A stretch of 64,000 bases of DNA from positions 113,278-177,277 of the forward strand of contig NZ_JAQQLE010000008.1 in assembly GCF_028548475.1 (NCBI RefSeq), in the 5' to 3' direction. Source of the stretch: Vogesella margarita. GTDB taxonomy: Bacteria; Pseudomonadota; Gammaproteobacteria; Burkholderiales; Chromobacteriaceae. Every line of letters starts with the position of its first letter. Position 1 is the stretch's first letter. Below the pieces are notes generated by a model. It searched no databases, was not told the origin of the DNA, and was given only the letters and a program-made list of their open reading frames with translations. This document shows, one piece after another, positions 11,546 to 21,668 of this stretch. A program made the translations under genes and the position numbers.

Positions 11546-11850
11546 ATCAGGAACGTTTGCTGCAAGTAATTTTGGCGCCGGTTGTTTCTGAAAAGAGCAC
11601 CATGGTTGCCGAGAAAAACCAGCAGGTGGTATTCCGCGTGGTTGCCAACGCAACCAAGCCTGAAATCAAGGCTGCCGTTGAACTGCTGTTCAACGTCAAG
11701 GTTGATGGCGTTTCCACGCTGAATGTTAAGGGCAAGTCCAAGCGTTTCGGCCGTTTCGTCGGCAAGCGCAAAGACTGGAAAAAGGCTTACGTGAGCCTTG
11801 CCCAAGGTCAAGAAATCGACCTGACCGCTACCCCTGTTGCTGCGGAATAA
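11542..11850 (+). CDS. rplW: 50S ribosomal protein L23
   Basis: 102 residues from the ATG at 11542 ([10 protein letters not shown]), which overlaps the rplD stop by four bases (ATGA) and lies eight bases after GAGGAG. The upstream ATG at 11536 is only two bases from that site and is less likely. L23 sits at the tunnel exit and is the docking point for trigger factor and SRP. The [16 protein letters not shown] and [22 protein letters not shown] segments are typical. Confidence 0.97.
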   Translation: MNQERLLQVILAPVVSEKSTMVAEKNQQVVFRVVANATKPEIKAAVELLFNVKVDGVSTLNVKGKSKRFGRFVGKRKDWKKAYVSLAQGQEIDLTATPVAAE

Positions 11851-11861
11851 GGAGATAGACT

Positions 11862-12695
11862 ATGGCTCTGGTAAAAGTAAAACCGACGTCTGCTGGTCGC
11901 CGTGCTGTTGTCAAGGTAGTAAACCCTGACCTGTACAAAGGCCGCCCGCACGCCGCACTGGTTGAGAAGAAAAACTCGACCGGTGGCCGTAACAACAACG
12001 GCCACATCACTACCCGTCACATGGGTGGTGGTCACAAGAAACAGTATCGCATCATCGATTTCCGTCGTAACAAAGACGCGGTTCCGGCCAAGGTTGAGCG
12101 TATCGAATACGATCCAAACCGTACAGCCAACATCGCGCTGCTGTGCTACGCGGATGGTGAGCGTCGCTACATCATTGCCCCACGCGGCGTAAAGGTTGGT
12201 GCTGAGCTGATGTCCGGCTCCGAAGCTCCGATCAAAGCTGGTAATGCCCTGCCAATCCGCAACATCCCGGTTGGTACCACTATCCACTGCATCGAGCTGC
12301 AACCAGGCAAAGGCGCGCAAATCGCACGTTCCGCCGGCTGCTCCGCCATGCTGCTGGCTCGTGAAGGCATCTACGCTCAGCTGCGTCTGCGCTCTGGCGA
12401 GATCCGTCGTGTACACGTTGACTGCCGCGCCACCGTTGGCGAAGTGGGCAACGAAGAGCATAGCCTGCGCAAGATTGGTAAGGCCGGTGCAAACCGTTGG
12501 CGCGGTATCCGCCCAACTGTTCGCGGTACTGCCATGAACCCGGTTGACCACCCACACGGTGGTGGTGAAGGCCGTACAGGTGAAGGTCGTGTTCCTGTTA
12601 GTCCGTGGGGTACCCCGACTAAGGGCTTCCGTACACGTCGTAACAAGCGCACTGACAACATGATTGTACGTCGTCGCTTCTCGAATAAAGGGTAA
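11862..12695 (+). CDS. rplB: 50S ribosomal protein L2
   Basis: 277-residue L2, needed for subunit joining and peptidyl-transferase activity. It has the N-terminal KPTSAGRR segment, the RNA-binding core with [12 protein letters not shown], and the nearly invariant [13 protein letters not shown] with the histidine implicated in catalysis support. AAGGAG lies seven bases before the ATG. Tightly packed in the S10 operon. Confidence 0.98.
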   Translation: MALVKVKPTSAGRRAVVKVVNPDLYKGRPHAALVEKKNSTGGRNNNGHITTRHMGGGHKKQYRIIDFRRNKDAVPAKVERIEYDPNRTANIALLCYADGERRYIIAPRGVKVGAELMSGSEAPIKAGNALPIRNIPVGTTIHCIELQPGKGAQIARSAGCSAMLLAREGIYAQLRLRSGEIRRVHVDCRATVGEVGNEEHSLRKIGKAGANRWRGIRPTVRGTAMNPVDHPHGGGEGRTGEGRVPVSPWGTPTKGFRTRRNKRTDNMIVRRRFSNKG

Positions 12696-12702
12696 TTGAG
12701 CT

Positions 12703-12981
12703 ATGGCACGTTCGCTTAAAAAAGGCCCGTTCGTTGACCTGCACCTGCTGAAAAAAGTGGATGCGGTACGTGCAACGAGCGACAAGCGTCCAATCAAGAC
12801 TTGGTCGCGCCGTTCGACGATTTTGCCTGACTTCATCGGTCTGACCATTGCGGTTCATAACGGTCGTACGCACGTTCCGGTGTATGTTTCCGAAAACATG
12901 GTTGGCCACAAGCTCGGTGAATTCTCGCTGACTCGTACCTTCAAAGGCCACGCGGCTGACAAGAAGGCCAAGAAGAAATAA
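12703..12981 (+). CDS. rpsS: 30S ribosomal protein S19
   Basis: 92-residue S19, which forms a head complex with S13. It starts [15 protein letters not shown] and includes the conserved [20 protein letters not shown] and [15 protein letters not shown] motifs. Seven bases separate it from rplB and nine from rplV. Confidence 0.98.
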   Translation: MARSLKKGPFVDLHLLKKVDAVRATSDKRPIKTWSRRSTILPDFIGLTIAVHNGRTHVPVYVSENMVGHKLGEFSLTRTFKGHAADKKAKKK

Positions 12982-12990
12982 GGTGATGCG

Positions 12991-13320
12991 ATGAGAGTTT
13001 CTGCACAACTTAATAATGCACGCCTGTCGGCACAAAAATGCCGTCTGGTTGCAGACCTGATCCGCGGCCAAGCCGTCGGCCAGGCACTGAATATCCTGAC
13101 CTTCAGCCCGAAAAAGGGTGCCGCGCTCATCAAGAAGGTGCTTGAGTCCGCTATCGCCAATGCTGAGCATAACGAAGGCGCTGATATCGACACCCTCAAG
13201 GTGACTTCCATCTACGTTGATAAGGGTCCTAGCCTCAAGCGTTTCTCCGCCCGTGCCAAAGGCCGCGGTAACCGCATTGAGAAGCAGACCTGCCATATCA
13301 CGCTCAGTGTTGGCAACTAA
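12991..13320 (+). CDS. rplV: 50S ribosomal protein L22
   Basis: 109-residue L22, whose long beta-hairpin lines the nascent peptide tunnel. The hairpin tip region ([22 protein letters not shown]) appears intact, with none of the deletions linked to macrolide resistance in other species. An AAGGTGATG ribosome-binding context precedes the ATG. Confidence 0.98.
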   Translation: MRVSAQLNNARLSAQKCRLVADLIRGQAVGQALNILTFSPKKGAALIKKVLESAIANAEHNEGADIDTLKVTSIYVDKGPSLKRFSARAKGRGNRIEKQTCHITLSVGN

Positions 13321-13330
13321 GGGGTAAGCT

Positions 13331-14035
13331 ATGGGTCAGAAGATTCATCCGACGGGTTTCCGTCTCGCAGTGACTAAAAACTGGTCTTCCAAATGGTTTG
13401 CAAATTCGCATGATTTTGCCGGCCAGCTGAAGCAAGACATCGAAGTACGCGAGTTCCTGAAGAAGCGCCTGGCGCACGCTTCGGTAGGTCGTGTTGTTAT
13501 CGAGCGTCCAGCCAAGTCCGCACGTATTACCATCCACAGCGCCCGTCCAGGTGTTGTTATCGGTAAAAAAGGCGAAGACATTGAAGTTCTGAAGAAAGAA
13601 CTGCAGCGTCGTCTTGGTGTGCCTGTGCACGTCAATATCGAAGAAGTTCGCAAGCCAGAGATCGATGCTCAGATCATCGCTGACGGTATCGCATCGCAGC
13701 TGGAAAAGCGCGTGATGTTCCGTCGTGCCATGAAGCGTTCCATGCAAAATGCAATGCGCATGGGGGCTCAGGGCATCAAGATCATGAGCTCGGGTCGTCT
13801 GAACGGTATCGATATCGCTCGTAGCGAATGGTACCGCGAAGGCCGCGTGCCTCTGCACACTCTGCGTGCAGATGTTGACTACGCTACTTCTGAAGCTCAC
13901 ACCACCTACGGTGTTATCGGCATCAAGGTATGGGTATACAAGGGCGATATCAAGCCAGGTCAAGTCCAGGCTGCCCCTGTAGCACCAGAGAAGAAATCCA
14001 GAAAGGCAGGAGCTCGAAATGCTGCAGCCAACTAG
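13331..14035 (+). CDS. rpsC: 30S ribosomal protein S3
   Basis: 234-residue S3, part of the mRNA entry channel. It starts [12 protein letters not shown] and contains the KH domain with [13 protein letters not shown]. The C-terminal tail [14 protein letters not shown] is basic. The end overlaps the start of rplP by 17 bases, a tight coupling also seen in other bacteria. Confidence 0.98.
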   Translation: MGQKIHPTGFRLAVTKNWSSKWFANSHDFAGQLKQDIEVREFLKKRLAHASVGRVVIERPAKSARITIHSARPGVVIGKKGEDIEVLKKELQRRLGVPVHVNIEEVRKPEIDAQIIADGIASQLEKRVMFRRAMKRSMQNAMRMGAQGIKIMSSGRLNGIDIARSEWYREGRVPLHTLRADVDYATSEAHTTYGVIGIKVWVYKGDIKPGQVQAAPVAPEKKSRKAGARNAAAN

Positions 14036-14438
14036 ACTGAAATACCGTAAACAGCAGAAAGGTCGCAATACTGGTATCGCGACCCGCGGCAACAAAGTTA
14101 GCTTCGGCGATTTTGGTTTGAAAGCAATCGGTCGTGGTCGTCTGACTGCCCGTCAAATCGAAGCTGCTCGTCGTGCTATGACTCGTCACATCAAGCGTGG
14201 CGGTCGTATCTGGATCCGTGTGTTCCCAGACAAGCCAATCACTTCCAAGCCAGCCGAAGTTCGTATGGGTGGGGGTAAGGGTAGTCCGGAATACTTCGTG
14301 GCCGAAATCCAGCCAGGCAAAATGTTGTACGAGATGGACGGTGTTGCCGAAGAACTGGCACGCGAAGCCTTCCGTCTTGCAGCTGCCAAGTTGCCTATTC
14401 CGACAGTGTTTGTAATTAAACAGGTGGGTCAGCAATGA
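14019..14438 (+). CDS. rplP: 50S ribosomal protein L16
   Basis: 139-residue L16, which contacts the A-site tRNA. It starts [19 protein letters not shown], matching the family N-terminus, which supports the start inside rpsC preceded by AGGAGC. The conserved [23 protein letters not shown] segment is present. The stop overlaps rpmC as ATGA. Confidence 0.98.
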   Translation: MLQPTRLKYRKQQKGRNTGIATRGNKVSFGDFGLKAIGRGRLTARQIEAARRAMTRHIKRGGRIWIRVFPDKPITSKPAEVRMGGGKGSPEYFVAEIQPGKMLYEMDGVAEELAREAFRLAAAKLPIPTVFVIKQVGQQ

Positions 14439-14623
14439 AAGCATCCGAACTGAGAGCGAAAAGTGTTGATGAGCTGAAGGCTGAGTTGCTTGGTTTGCTG
14501 AAGGCGCAATTTGCACTGCGCATGCAGCACGCAACTCAACAGCTCGCCAAGAATAGTGAGCTGAAAAAGGTGCGCCGCGATATCGCCCGTACCCGCACTG
14601 TTCTGAAAGAAAAGGCTGCCTGA
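14435..14623 (+). CDS. rpmC: 50S ribosomal protein L29
   Basis: 62-residue helical L29 near the tunnel exit: [31 protein letters not shown], then the [15 protein letters not shown] helix. The ATG overlaps the rplP stop. The length is normal for the family. Confidence 0.97.
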   Translation: MKASELRAKSVDELKAELLGLLKAQFALRMQHATQQLAKNSELKKVRRDIARTRTVLKEKAA

Positions 14624-14624
14624 G

Positions 14625-14882
14625 ATGAGCGAAACTAAAGTAGTCCGCACGCTGGTCGGCAAAGTAGTCAGCGATAAGATGAACAAGACCGTTACTGTTC
14701 TGGTAGAGCGCAAAGTTAAGCACCCTATCTACGGTAAAATTGTTCGTCGCTCCAAAAAGTTTCACGCTCATGACGAGACCAACCAGTACAAAACTGGCGA
14801 CGTCGTTGTGATCAGCGAAACTCGTCCACTCTCCCGGACGAAAACTTGGGTTGTGACCTCACTGGTAGAGCGCGCAGTTTAA
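14625..14882 (+). CDS. rpsQ: 30S ribosomal protein S17
   Basis: 85-residue primary 16S-binding protein with OB fold. Conserved [25 protein letters not shown] and [11 protein letters not shown] segments. One base after the rpmC stop. It is the last gene before a 189-base spacer that holds a promoter and a hairpin, so it probably ends the S10-type unit. Confidence 0.98.
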   Translation: MSETKVVRTLVGKVVSDKMNKTVTVLVERKVKHPIYGKIVRRSKKFHAHDETNQYKTGDVVVISETRPLSRTKTWVVTSLVERAV

Positions 14883-14896
14883 TCTGTGTGTGATGC

Positions 14897-14925
14897 TTGC
14901 AGAGGGGCTTGCCCCTCTGTATAAT
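14897..14925 (+). promoter_or_regulatory. Sigma70 promoter upstream of rplN, with an inverted repeat in its spacer
   Basis: TTGCAG at 14897-14902 and a consensus TATAAT at 14920-14925 with a 17-base spacer. The spacer holds an 8-base inverted repeat, AGAGGGGC at 14901-14908 and GCCCCTCT at 14911-14918. It could be the last stem of the upstream transcript or a protein-binding site. Initiation would fall near 14932. Confidence 0.7.
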
Positions 14926-14984
14926 GTGTGATTCGGTGTTCAGCCGAAGTCATCCCTTACGGGGTCCAAGACTGGCCGTTGGAT

Positions 14985-15015
14985 ACGCCACCTTACTTTA
15001 GGTGGCGTTTCTTTC
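14985..15015 (+). terminator. Attenuator-like hairpin in the rplN leader
   Basis: ACGCCACC pairs with GGTGGCGT around an eight-base loop, followed by TTCTTTC. It lies about 60 bases downstream of the predicted start and 57 bases before rplN. A small hairpin TTCGG-CCGAA at 14932-14948 also lies in the leader. The order promoter, hairpins, gene suggests a regulated leader RNA. Confidence 0.6.
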
Positions 15016-15071
15016 ATCTTTCTCAGGGTGAAGGAAAGTGACGGAATTAAGTTGGATAGAAAGGTAATCAA

Positions 15072-15440
15072 ATGATTCAAATGCAGTCCATTTTGGATGT
15101 TGCAGACAACACTGGTGCGCGTTCCGTTATGTGCATCAAGGTGTTGGGCGGCTCCAAGCGTCGCTACGCTGGCGTGGGCGACATCATCAAGGTGAGCATC
15201 AAGGATGCAGCACCTCGCGGTCGCGTGAAAAAAGGTGATGTTTACAACGCTGTTGTCGTGCGTACTGCCAAGGGCGTTCGCCGTCCTGACGGTTCGCTCA
15301 TCAAGTTTGATGGCAACGCTGCAGTTCTTCTGAACAACAAGCTGGAGCCTATCGGTACCCGTATTTTCGGGCCGGTGACTCGTGAGCTTCGTACCGAGCG
15401 TTTCATGAAGATCGTTTCGCTCGCGCCAGAAGTGCTGTAA
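15072..15440 (+). CDS. rplN: 50S ribosomal protein L14
   Basis: 122-residue L14, which contacts 16S rRNA in an intersubunit bridge. It starts [27 protein letters not shown] and ends EVL. First gene of the spc-type unit, probably expressed from the promoter about 150 bases upstream. The ribosome-binding site is an AAGGTAATCAA context. Confidence 0.98.
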   Translation: MIQMQSILDVADNTGARSVMCIKVLGGSKRRYAGVGDIIKVSIKDAAPRGRVKKGDVYNAVVVRTAKGVRRPDGSLIKFDGNAAVLLNNKLEPIGTRIFGPVTRELRTERFMKIVSLAPEVL

Positions 15441-15451
15441 GGAGACCACAG

Positions 15452-15766
15452 ATGCGCAAAATTCGTAAAGGTGATGAAGTCGTAGTAATCACCGGTAAAG
15501 ACAAGGGCAAGCGCGGTTCCGTTCTGCGTGTCCTGGAAGGCAAAGTCGTAGTGGAAGGCATCAACCTGGCGAAAAAACACCAGAAGCCTAATCCGGTACG
15601 TGGTGTCGCTGGTGGCATCGTTGAAAAGACTATGCCGATTGATGTATCTAACGTCGCTATTTTCAATGCGGCCAGCCAGAAAGCTGACCGTGTAGGCTTC
15701 AAGGTGCTTGAGGACGGCCGCAAGGTGCGTATCTTCAAATCCACCGGCGAAGTTATCGGCGCGTAA
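15452..15766 (+). CDS. rplX: 50S ribosomal protein L24
   Basis: 104-residue assembly initiator of the large subunit with a KOW motif ([22 protein letters not shown]). A strong AAGGAG precedes the ATG. Nine bases from rplE. Confidence 0.98.
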   Translation: MRKIRKGDEVVVITGKDKGKRGSVLRVLEGKVVVEGINLAKKHQKPNPVRGVAGGIVEKTMPIDVSNVAIFNAASQKADRVGFKVLEDGRKVRIFKSTGEVIGA

Positions 15767-15775
15767 GGGGTGAAG

Positions 15776-16315
15776 ATGGCACGTCTGTACGATTTTTACA
15801 AAAACACTGTTGTACCAGAGCTGGTAAAACAGTTCGGTTACAAGTCCCTGATGGAAGTTCCGCGCATTGAGAAAATCACTCTCAACATGGGCGTGGGCGA
15901 GGCTGTAGCTGACAAGAAAGTTATGGATCACGCTGTTTCCGACCTGGAAAAGATTGCCGGTCAGAAGCCAGTTGTGACTACCGCACGTAAGTCGATCGCG
16001 GGCTTCAAGATCCGTGATCACTACCCGGTTGGTTGCAAAGTGACCCTGCGTCGTGAACGCATGTACGAGTTCCTGGATCGTCTGGTAACGATCTCGCTGC
16101 CTCGCGTACGCGACTTCCGTGGCGTTTCTGCCAAGTCTTTCGACGGCCGTGGTAACTACAACATGGGCGTTAAAGAGCAGATCATTTTCCCGGAAATCGA
16201 ATACGACAAAATCGACGCTTTGCGTGGTATGAACATCACCATCACCACCACTGCAAAGACCGATGAGGAAGCCCGCGCTTTGCTGGCTGCGTTCAAATTC
16301 CCGTTCAAGGGCTAA
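15776..16315 (+). CDS. rplE: 50S ribosomal protein L5
   Basis: 179 residues from the ATG at 15776 ([10 protein letters not shown]), exactly the usual length. A GTG six bases earlier would add two residues but lies within the AAGGGGTG ribosome-binding site. L5 binds 5S rRNA. The motifs [20 protein letters not shown] and [23 protein letters not shown] are intact. Confidence 0.97.
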   Translation: MARLYDFYKNTVVPELVKQFGYKSLMEVPRIEKITLNMGVGEAVADKKVMDHAVSDLEKIAGQKPVVTTARKSIAGFKIRDHYPVGCKVTLRRERMYEFLDRLVTISLPRVRDFRGVSAKSFDGRGNYNMGVKEQIIFPEIEYDKIDALRGMNITITTTAKTDEEARALLAAFKFPFKG

Positions 16316-16319
16316 GCAC

Positions 16320-16625
16320 ATGGCAACTCTAGCTTTGATTAATCGTGAAGAGAAGCGCGCTAAGCTCGTGGCTAAGTACGCCGGCAAGCGTGAAGCGCTC
16401 CTCGCTACCATCAATAACCAGAACCTGTCCGAAGAAGAGCGTTTTGCTGCTCGTCTGCAACTGCAGACCCTGCCGCGTAATGCTAGCCCGGTTCGTCAGC
16501 GTCGTCGCTGCGCACTGACTGGTCGCCCTCGCGGTGTATTCCGTAAATTCGGTCTGGCACGTAACAAGCTGCGCGAACTCGCTATGAAAGGCGAGATCCC
16601 GGGCGTGACTAAAGCCAGCTGGTAA
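16320..16625 (+). CDS. rpsN: 30S ribosomal protein S14, zinc-free type
   Basis: 101 residues from the ATG at 16320 ([16 protein letters not shown]), the standard long S14. It has the [25 protein letters not shown] core with only one cysteine, so the zinc ribbon of the short type is absent. Four bases after rplE; a longer upstream frame overlaps rplE and is not real. Confidence 0.97.
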   Translation: MATLALINREEKRAKLVAKYAGKREALLATINNQNLSEEERFAARLQLQTLPRNASPVRQRRRCALTGRPRGVFRKFGLARNKLRELAMKGEIPGVTKASW

Positions 16626-16638
16626 TAGGAGATACAGA

Positions 16639-17034
16639 ATGAGCATGCAAGATCCTATCTCCGATATGTTGACTCGTATCCGCAACGCCCAACGTGCTGC
16701 TAAAGCCGTTGTTGCAATGCCTTCTTCCAAGCTGAAGGTGGCCATTGCTCAGGTGTTGAAGGAAGAGGGTTATATCGAGACTTTTTCTGTTACCGATGCT
16801 GATAAAAAGCCGGTTCTGGAAATCGAATTGAAGTACTACGTTGGTCGTCCGGTAATCGAGAAGATCGAGCGCGTTTCGCGCCCAGGTCTGCGCGTTTACA
16901 AGGGCTCCAACGAGATCCCTAAAGTAATGAACGGTCTTGGCGTCGCTATCGTTTCGACTTCAAGTGGTGTGATGACTGATCGTAAAGCACGTGCAGCCGG
17001 TATCGGCGGCGAACTGCTCTGCGTCGTAGCCTAA
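16639..17034 (+). CDS. rpsH: 30S ribosomal protein S8
   Basis: 131-residue S8, [18 protein letters not shown] to GGELLCVVA. It is the feedback regulator of the spc operon in E. coli. TAGGAG is upstream. The C-terminal [20 protein letters not shown] segment is the RNA-binding part. Confidence 0.98.
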   Translation: MSMQDPISDMLTRIRNAQRAAKAVVAMPSSKLKVAIAQVLKEEGYIETFSVTDADKKPVLEIELKYYVGRPVIEKIERVSRPGLRVYKGSNEIPKVMNGLGVAIVSTSSGVMTDRKARAAGIGGELLCVVA

Positions 17035-17046
17035 TCGGAGGGTTGA

Positions 17047-17580
17047 ATGTCTCGCGTAGCAAAAAACCCGGTAGTCATCCCTGCTGGCGTAGAAGTGAAA
17101 TTCGGTGCTGAAGAAGTGACTGTAAAAGGCGCTCTCGGCTCTTTGAGCACAGCACTGTGTGCTGATGTTGAAGTCAAGCTGGTTGATAACCAGCTCGAAT
17201 TTGCCGCCAAGAACGACAGCAAGTTCGCACGTTCCATGTCCGGAACCCTGCGTGCTCTGCTGAACAACATGGTCATTGGTGTTAGCAAGGGTTTCGAGAA
17301 GAAGCTGAACCTGGTGGGTGTGGGTTACCGCGCTCAAGCCCAGGGTGAAGCACTCAACCTGTCCCTTGGTTTCTCGCACCCGGTTGTTCACGCCATGCCA
17401 GCTGGCATCAAGTGTGAAACTCCGACTCAGACCGAGATTTTGATCAAGGGTGCCAACAAGCAGTTGGTTGGCCAGGTCGCAGCCGAGATTCGTGCTTACC
17501 GTTCCCCAGAGCCTTACAAGGGCAAGGGCGTTCGTTATAGCGACGAGGTTGTGGTTCTGAAAGAAACCAAGAAGAAGTAA
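17047..17580 (+). CDS. rplF: 50S ribosomal protein L6
   Basis: 177-residue L6 with two similar domains. It starts [17 protein letters not shown] and ends with [28 protein letters not shown] is six bases before the ATG. It binds near the sarcin-ricin loop. Confidence 0.98.
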   Translation: MSRVAKNPVVIPAGVEVKFGAEEVTVKGALGSLSTALCADVEVKLVDNQLEFAAKNDSKFARSMSGTLRALLNNMVIGVSKGFEKKLNLVGVGYRAQAQGEALNLSLGFSHPVVHAMPAGIKCETPTQTEILIKGANKQLVGQVAAEIRAYRSPEPYKGKGVRYSDEVVVLKETKKK

Positions 17581-17593
17581 TTGAGGCCCTGAA

Positions 17594-17947
17594 ATGGACA
17601 AGAAACAGACTCGACTCCGCCGCGCACGTAAAACCCGTGCCCGTATTGCGGAGCTCAAGGTGGCTCGTCTGTGCGTTCATCGCACTAACAGCCATATCTA
17701 TGCTCAAGTAATTGACGCAACCGGTAATGTTGTTCTGGCTAGCGCCTCCTCCCTGGAGTCCGCCGTGCGTGCCGACCTGAGCAATGGCGGCAACACCGCT
17801 GCTGCTGCGGTTGTTGGCAAGAACATTGCTGAAAAAGCTAAGGCTGCTGGTATCAACCAAGTTGCTTTCGATCGTTCGGGTTTCAAATACCATGGCCGTA
17901 TCAAAGCCCTGGCTGACGCAGCCCGTGAAAACGGTCTTGTATTCTAA
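17594..17947 (+). CDS. rplR: 50S ribosomal protein L18
   Basis: 117-residue 5S rRNA-binding protein: [18 protein letters not shown], basic N-terminus, then [19 protein letters not shown] and C-terminal [27 protein letters not shown] upstream of the ATG. Confidence 0.98.
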   Translation: MDKKQTRLRRARKTRARIAELKVARLCVHRTNSHIYAQVIDATGNVVLASASSLESAVRADLSNGGNTAAAAVVGKNIAEKAKAAGINQVAFDRSGFKYHGRIKALADAARENGLVF

Positions 17948-17959
17948 TCGGAGTTAAGA

Positions 17960-18478
17960 ATGGCTAAGCACGAGATCGAAGATCGTGGCGATGGTCTGAT
18001 CGAGAAGATGATCGGCGTAAACCGCGTCACCAAAGTGGTGAAGGGCGGTCGTATCATGGCCTTCTCGGCTCTGACCGTAGTTGGCGATGCTGACGGTGGT
18101 ATTGGCATGGGCAAAGGGCGTTCGAAAGAAGTGCCGGTTGCCGTGCAAAAAGGTATGGAGCAGGCTCGCCGCAACATGATCAAGGTTCCGCTGAAAAACG
18201 GCACCATCCATCATGCGGTTGTCGGCAAGCACGGTGCGACCACTGTGTTCATGCAGCCAGCTAAAGAGGGTGCCGGTGTTAAAGCTGGTGGTCCTATGCG
18301 CGCTGTATTCGAAGCACTGGGCGTACACAACGTTACTGCCAAGATCCATGGCTCGACCAACCCGTACAACGTGGTTCGCGCCACGATTGACGGTTTGAGC
18401 AAAATGGCAACTCCTTCGCAGATCGCTGCGAAACGTGGCCTGACCGTTGCTCAGATTCTGGGAGCGGATCATGAGTGA
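17960..18478 (+). CDS. rpsE: 30S ribosomal protein S5
   Basis: 172-residue S5, involved in decoding fidelity. It has [24 protein letters not shown] and [23 protein letters not shown]. The end overlaps rpmD by eight bases. Confidence 0.98.
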   Translation: MAKHEIEDRGDGLIEKMIGVNRVTKVVKGGRIMAFSALTVVGDADGGIGMGKGRSKEVPVAVQKGMEQARRNMIKVPLKNGTIHHAVVGKHGATTVFMQPAKEGAGVKAGGPMRAVFEALGVHNVTAKIHGSTNPYNVVRATIDGLSKMATPSQIAAKRGLTVAQILGADHE

Positions 18479-18656
18479 TGTTAAAAAAATCCGTGTGACT
18501 CTGGTTAAGAGTCTGATTGGTCGCATCGAGTCTCATAAAGCTTGCGCGAATGGTCTGGGTCTGAAGAAGATCAACCAAGTCGTTGAAGTGATTGATACTC
18601 CTGCTAACCGTGGCATGATCAACAAGATCAGCTACCTGGTTAAGAGCGAGGGTTAA
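18471..18656 (+). CDS. rpmD: 50S ribosomal protein L30
   Basis: 61 residues from the ATG at 18471 ([18 protein letters not shown]). GGGAGCGG lies just upstream inside rpsE. An in-frame extension to 18447 adds residues with no family resemblance. Normal length. Confidence 0.97.
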   Translation: MSDVKKIRVTLVKSLIGRIESHKACANGLGLKKINQVVEVIDTPANRGMINKISYLVKSEG

Positions 18657-18657
18657 T

Positions 18658-19092
18658 ATGCTGCTGAATACTATTAAGCCTGCAGCCGGTGCCAAACACG
18701 CGAAGCGTCGCGTGGGTCGTGGTATCGGTAGCGGTCTGGGTAAGACTGCTGGCCGTGGTCACAAAGGTCAGAAGAGCCGTGCTGGTGGCTTCCACAAGGT
18801 TGGTTTCGAAGGCGGTCAAATGCCTTTGCAACGTCGCCTGCCGAAGCGTGGCTTCAAGTCCCTGACTGCTGGCGATGTAGCCGAAGTTCGCTTGTCCGAA
18901 CTGGCGCTGATGCCGGTTGACGAGATCGACCTGTTGTCCCTGAAGCAAGCCGGCATCGTGCCGACGCAAGCTCTGGGTGCAAAAGTCATCCTGTCCGGCA
19001 AGGTTGAGCGTGCTCTTAAACTGCGTGGCATCGCTGCCACCGCTGGTGCCAAGGCTGCAATCGAAGCCGCTGGTGGTAGCTTCGTAGAATAA
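18658..19092 (+). CDS. rplO: 50S ribosomal protein L15
   Basis: 144-residue L15 with a glycine- and arginine-rich N-terminus ([22 protein letters not shown]) that threads into the rRNA. One base after the rpmD stop; secY follows after ten bases, as in most bacteria. Confidence 0.98.
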   Translation: MLLNTIKPAAGAKHAKRRVGRGIGSGLGKTAGRGHKGQKSRAGGFHKVGFEGGQMPLQRRLPKRGFKSLTAGDVAEVRLSELALMPVDEIDLLSLKQAGIVPTQALGAKVILSGKVERALKLRGIAATAGAKAAIEAAGGSFVE

Positions 19093-19102
19093 GGTAAAGC
19101 TC

Positions 19103-20419
19103 GTGGCGAATGCTTCTCTAGTTGGTAATGCCAGTAAGTTTGGTGACCTCAAGCAGCGGATTTTCTTTTTGATCGGCGCGCTGATTGTTTACCGCATCGG
19201 TGCCCACGTTCCGGTGCCTGGTATCAATCCGGTAGAACTAGCGAAGTTGTTCCAGTCGTCACAGACGGGCCTGCTTGACATGTTCAACATGTTTTCGGGC
19301 GGTGCCCTGTCGAGATTTTCGGTGTTTGCCCTGGGCATCATGCCGTACATCTCCGCCTCCATCATTCTTCAACTTGCTTCAGAAATTGTTCCAACGCTGA
19401 AGCAGTTGAAGAAGGAGGGTGATGCTGGCCGTCGCAAGATCACTCAGTACACGCGTTATGCAACGCTCTTTTTGGCTACGTTCCAGAGTTTCGGTATTGC
19501 TGTCATGCTGTTCAAGCAACCGGAGCTGGTACTGAGTGGTCAGACCGAGTTTTATGTAACGACAGTGGTGACTCTGGTCACCGGCACCATGTTCCTCATG
19601 TGGCTGGGCGAGCAGATTACCGAACGTGGTTTGGGAAATGGTATTTCGTTGATCATCTGTTCGGGTATCGCCGCTGGCATCCCCGGATCGATCGGTAAGA
19701 CTCTGACCCTGGCCAGCCAGGGCTCCTTGTCGATCCTGCTGGCGATTGCCTTGTTTGCAGGTGTGATTGCTGTCACTTACCTGGTGGTGTTCGTTGAACG
19801 CGGCCAACGTAAAGTGCTGGTCAACTACGCCAAACGACAGGTTGGCAACCGTGTGATGCAGGGTCAGTCGACGCATCTGCCGCTGAAGCTGAATATGGCC
19901 GGGGTCATCCCGCCGATTTTTGCATCCAGCATCATTCTTTTCCCGGCGACCGTACTGGGCTGGTTTGGTAATACCGAAGGCTTGGGTGTGCTGAAGTCTG
20001 TTGCAGACAAGCTGCATCCTGGTCAGCCGCTGTATGTTCTGCTCTATGCTGCTGCTATCGTTTTCTTCTGTTACTTCTACACCGCCCTTGTGTTCAATCC
20101 CAAGGAAACGGCAGATAACCTGAAGAAAAGCGGTGCGTTCATTCCGGGCATCCGTCCGGGTGAGCAGACGTCGCGTTATATTGAGAAAATCATTCTCCGT
20201 CTAACACTTATTGGTGCGATCTACATCACACTGGTTTGCTTGCTGCCGGAATTCCTGATCCTGAAGTGGAATGTACCGTTCTACTTTGGCGGGACTTCGC
20301 TGCTGATCATTGTTGTCGTGACAATGGACTTCATGGCGCAGGTTCAGTCCTATGTGTTGTCTCACCAGTATGACGGATTGCTCAAGAAGGCCAACTTCAA
20401 GGGCGCATCCGGTCGCTGA
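19103..20419 (+). CDS. secY: Protein translocase channel subunit SecY
   Basis: 438-residue inner-membrane channel with ten hydrophobic segments. It contains VPVPGIN (plug region), the [14 protein letters not shown] segment, and the cytoplasmic loop with [17 protein letters not shown]. It starts with GTG at 19103, preceded by AAGGTAAAG. The position after rplO is canonical. Confidence 0.98.
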   Translation: MANASLVGNASKFGDLKQRIFFLIGALIVYRIGAHVPVPGINPVELAKLFQSSQTGLLDMFNMFSGGALSRFSVFALGIMPYISASIILQLASEIVPTLKQLKKEGDAGRRKITQYTRYATLFLATFQSFGIAVMLFKQPELVLSGQTEFYVTTVVTLVTGTMFLMWLGEQITERGLGNGISLIICSGIAAGIPGSIGKTLTLASQGSLSILLAIALFAGVIAVTYLVVFVERGQRKVLVNYAKRQVGNRVMQGQSTHLPLKLNMAGVIPPIFASSIILFPATVLGWFGNTEGLGVLKSVADKLHPGQPLYVLLYAAAIVFFCYFYTALVFNPKETADNLKKSGAFIPGIRPGEQTSRYIEKIILRLTLIGAIYITLVCLLPEFLILKWNVPFYFGGTSLLIIVVVTMDFMAQVQSYVLSHQYDGLLKKANFKGASGR

Positions 20420-20438
20420 CGGTCACGGTAGCAGTTTT

Positions 20439-20657
20439 ATGGCTAAAGAAGATACCATCCAGATGCAGGGCGAGATCCTGGAAAATTTGCCTAGCGCAAC
20501 TTTCAGGGTCAAGCTCGAGAATGGACACATTGTGCTCGGGTATATTTCCGGAAAGATGCGGATGCACTACATCCGCATCCTGCCGGGAGATAAGGTGACA
20601 GTCGAAATGACACCTTATGATTTGTCCCGTGCCCGTATTGTGTTCCGTGCGAAGTAG
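20439..20657 (+). CDS. infA: Translation initiation factor IF-1
   Basis: 72 residues, [24 protein letters not shown] to RARIVFRAK, a single S1-like OB fold. The start is the ATG at 20439; in-frame codons upstream overlap secY. The ribosome-binding site is weak (GGTAGC), so translation may rely on coupling to secY. Confidence 0.97.
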   Translation: MAKEDTIQMQGEILENLPSATFRVKLENGHIVLGYISGKMRMHYIRILPGDKVTVEMTPYDLSRARIVFRAK

Positions 20658-20692
20658 TCGCACTTGCTCTTTTCAGATAGAAAGGAACTGAA

Positions 20693-20806
20693 ATGCGTGT
20701 ACAACCTTCGGTAAAGAAAATTTGCCGTAACTGCAAAATCATTCGCCGCAATCGTGTGGTACGAGTGATCTGCACTGATCCGCGTCACAAACAAAAACAA
20801 GGCTAA
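20693..20806 (+). CDS. rpmJ: 50S ribosomal protein L36
   Basis: 37-residue protein, [19 protein letters not shown] through HKQKQG. The zinc ligands C11, C14, C27 and H32 are all present, so this is the zinc-binding form. AAAGGA lies upstream. The stop codon is inside the left arm of a hairpin that ends the transcript. Confidence 0.96.
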   Translation: MRVQPSVKKICRNCKIIRRNRVVRVICTDPRHKQKQG

Positions 20807-20826
20807 CATTTGTTAGCCGGGTTTTC
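20801..20826 (+). terminator. Terminator hairpin overlapping the rpmJ stop
   Basis: GGCTAACA pairs with TGTTAGCC around TT, followed by GGGTTTTCG. It overlaps the rpmJ stop codon and the -35 box of a promoter-like sequence, so it probably ends or attenuates the spc unit. Confidence 0.6.
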
Positions 20827-20838
20827 GTATGTTACAAT
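20810..20838 (+). promoter_or_regulatory. Possible promoter of the alpha operon (rpsM)
   Basis: TTGTTA at 20810-20815 and TACAAT at 20833-20838 with a 17-base spacer, about 40 bases before rpsM. The -35 box lies in the right arm of the preceding hairpin. Confidence 0.5.
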
Positions 20839-20876
20839 CGCAACCTTTTCAAGCTCGTAAAGCTTAAGGAAAGAGA

Positions 20877-21239
20877 ATGGCCCGTATTGCAGGGGTAAAC
20901 ATCCCCAATCATGCGCATGCCGTTATCGGCCTGCAGGCTATCTATGGCATCGGTTCTACTCGTGCGAAGCTCATCTGCGCTTCCGCAAGTGTTAATCCTT
21001 CTTCGAAGTTCAAGGATTTGACCGAAGCCGAGATGGAATCTCTGCGTGTAGAAGTCAGCAAGTTCACCGTTGAAGGTGACCTGCGTCGCGAAATCACCAT
21101 GAGCATCAAGCGTTTGATGGACATGGGTTCTTATCGCGGTTTCCGCCATCGTCGCGGTCTGCCTTGCCGTGGTCAGCGCACCCGCACGAATGCACGTACC
21201 CGTAAGGGTCCGCGCAAGCCGATCGCCGGCAAGAAGTAA
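20877..21239 (+). CDS. rpsM: 30S ribosomal protein S13
   Basis: 120-residue S13: [20 protein letters not shown], a helix-two-turn-helix core, and C-terminal [23 protein letters not shown]. First gene of the alpha operon. TAAGGAAAGAGA upstream. Confidence 0.98.
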   Translation: MARIAGVNIPNHAHAVIGLQAIYGIGSTRAKLICASASVNPSSKFKDLTEAEMESLRVEVSKFTVEGDLRREITMSIKRLMDMGSYRGFRHRRGLPCRGQRTRTNARTRKGPRKPIAGKK

Positions 21240-21254
21240 TAAGGAACATAGATA

Positions 21255-21650
21255 ATGGCTAAAGCAAACACAGCAGTGCGTGTACGCAAAAAGGTACGCA
21301 AAAGCGTAAGCGATGGCATCGTCCACGTTCACGCTTCCTTTAATAACACCATCATCACCATCACTGACCGTCAAGGGAATGCTTTGTCTTGGGCTACCTC
21401 CGGCGGTGCTGGTTTTAAAGGCTCGCGTAAAAGTACACCGTTTGCAGCTCAGGTAGCTGCAGAGCACGCTGGTAAAGTTGCCCAAGAATATGGTGTAAAG
21501 AACCTTGAGGTTCGTATCAAGGGCCCTGGCCCTGGTCGTGAATCCTCCGTGCGTGCCCTGAACGCCCTTGGCTTCAAAGTTACCAGCATCTCCGACGTGA
21601 CTCCGGTACCACACAACGGATGTCGCCCTCCCAAGAAACGTCGTATCTAA
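21255..21650 (+). CDS. rpsK: 30S ribosomal protein S11
   Basis: 131-residue platform protein: [40 protein letters not shown] and the terminal [20 protein letters not shown] upstream of the ATG. Confidence 0.98.
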   Translation: MAKANTAVRVRKKVRKSVSDGIVHVHASFNNTIITITDRQGNALSWATSGGAGFKGSRKSTPFAAQVAAEHAGKVAQEYGVKNLEVRIKGPGPGRESSVRALNALGFKVTSISDVTPVPHNGCRPPKKRRI

Positions 21651-21668
21651 TCCGGAGAGTCTGAGAAC

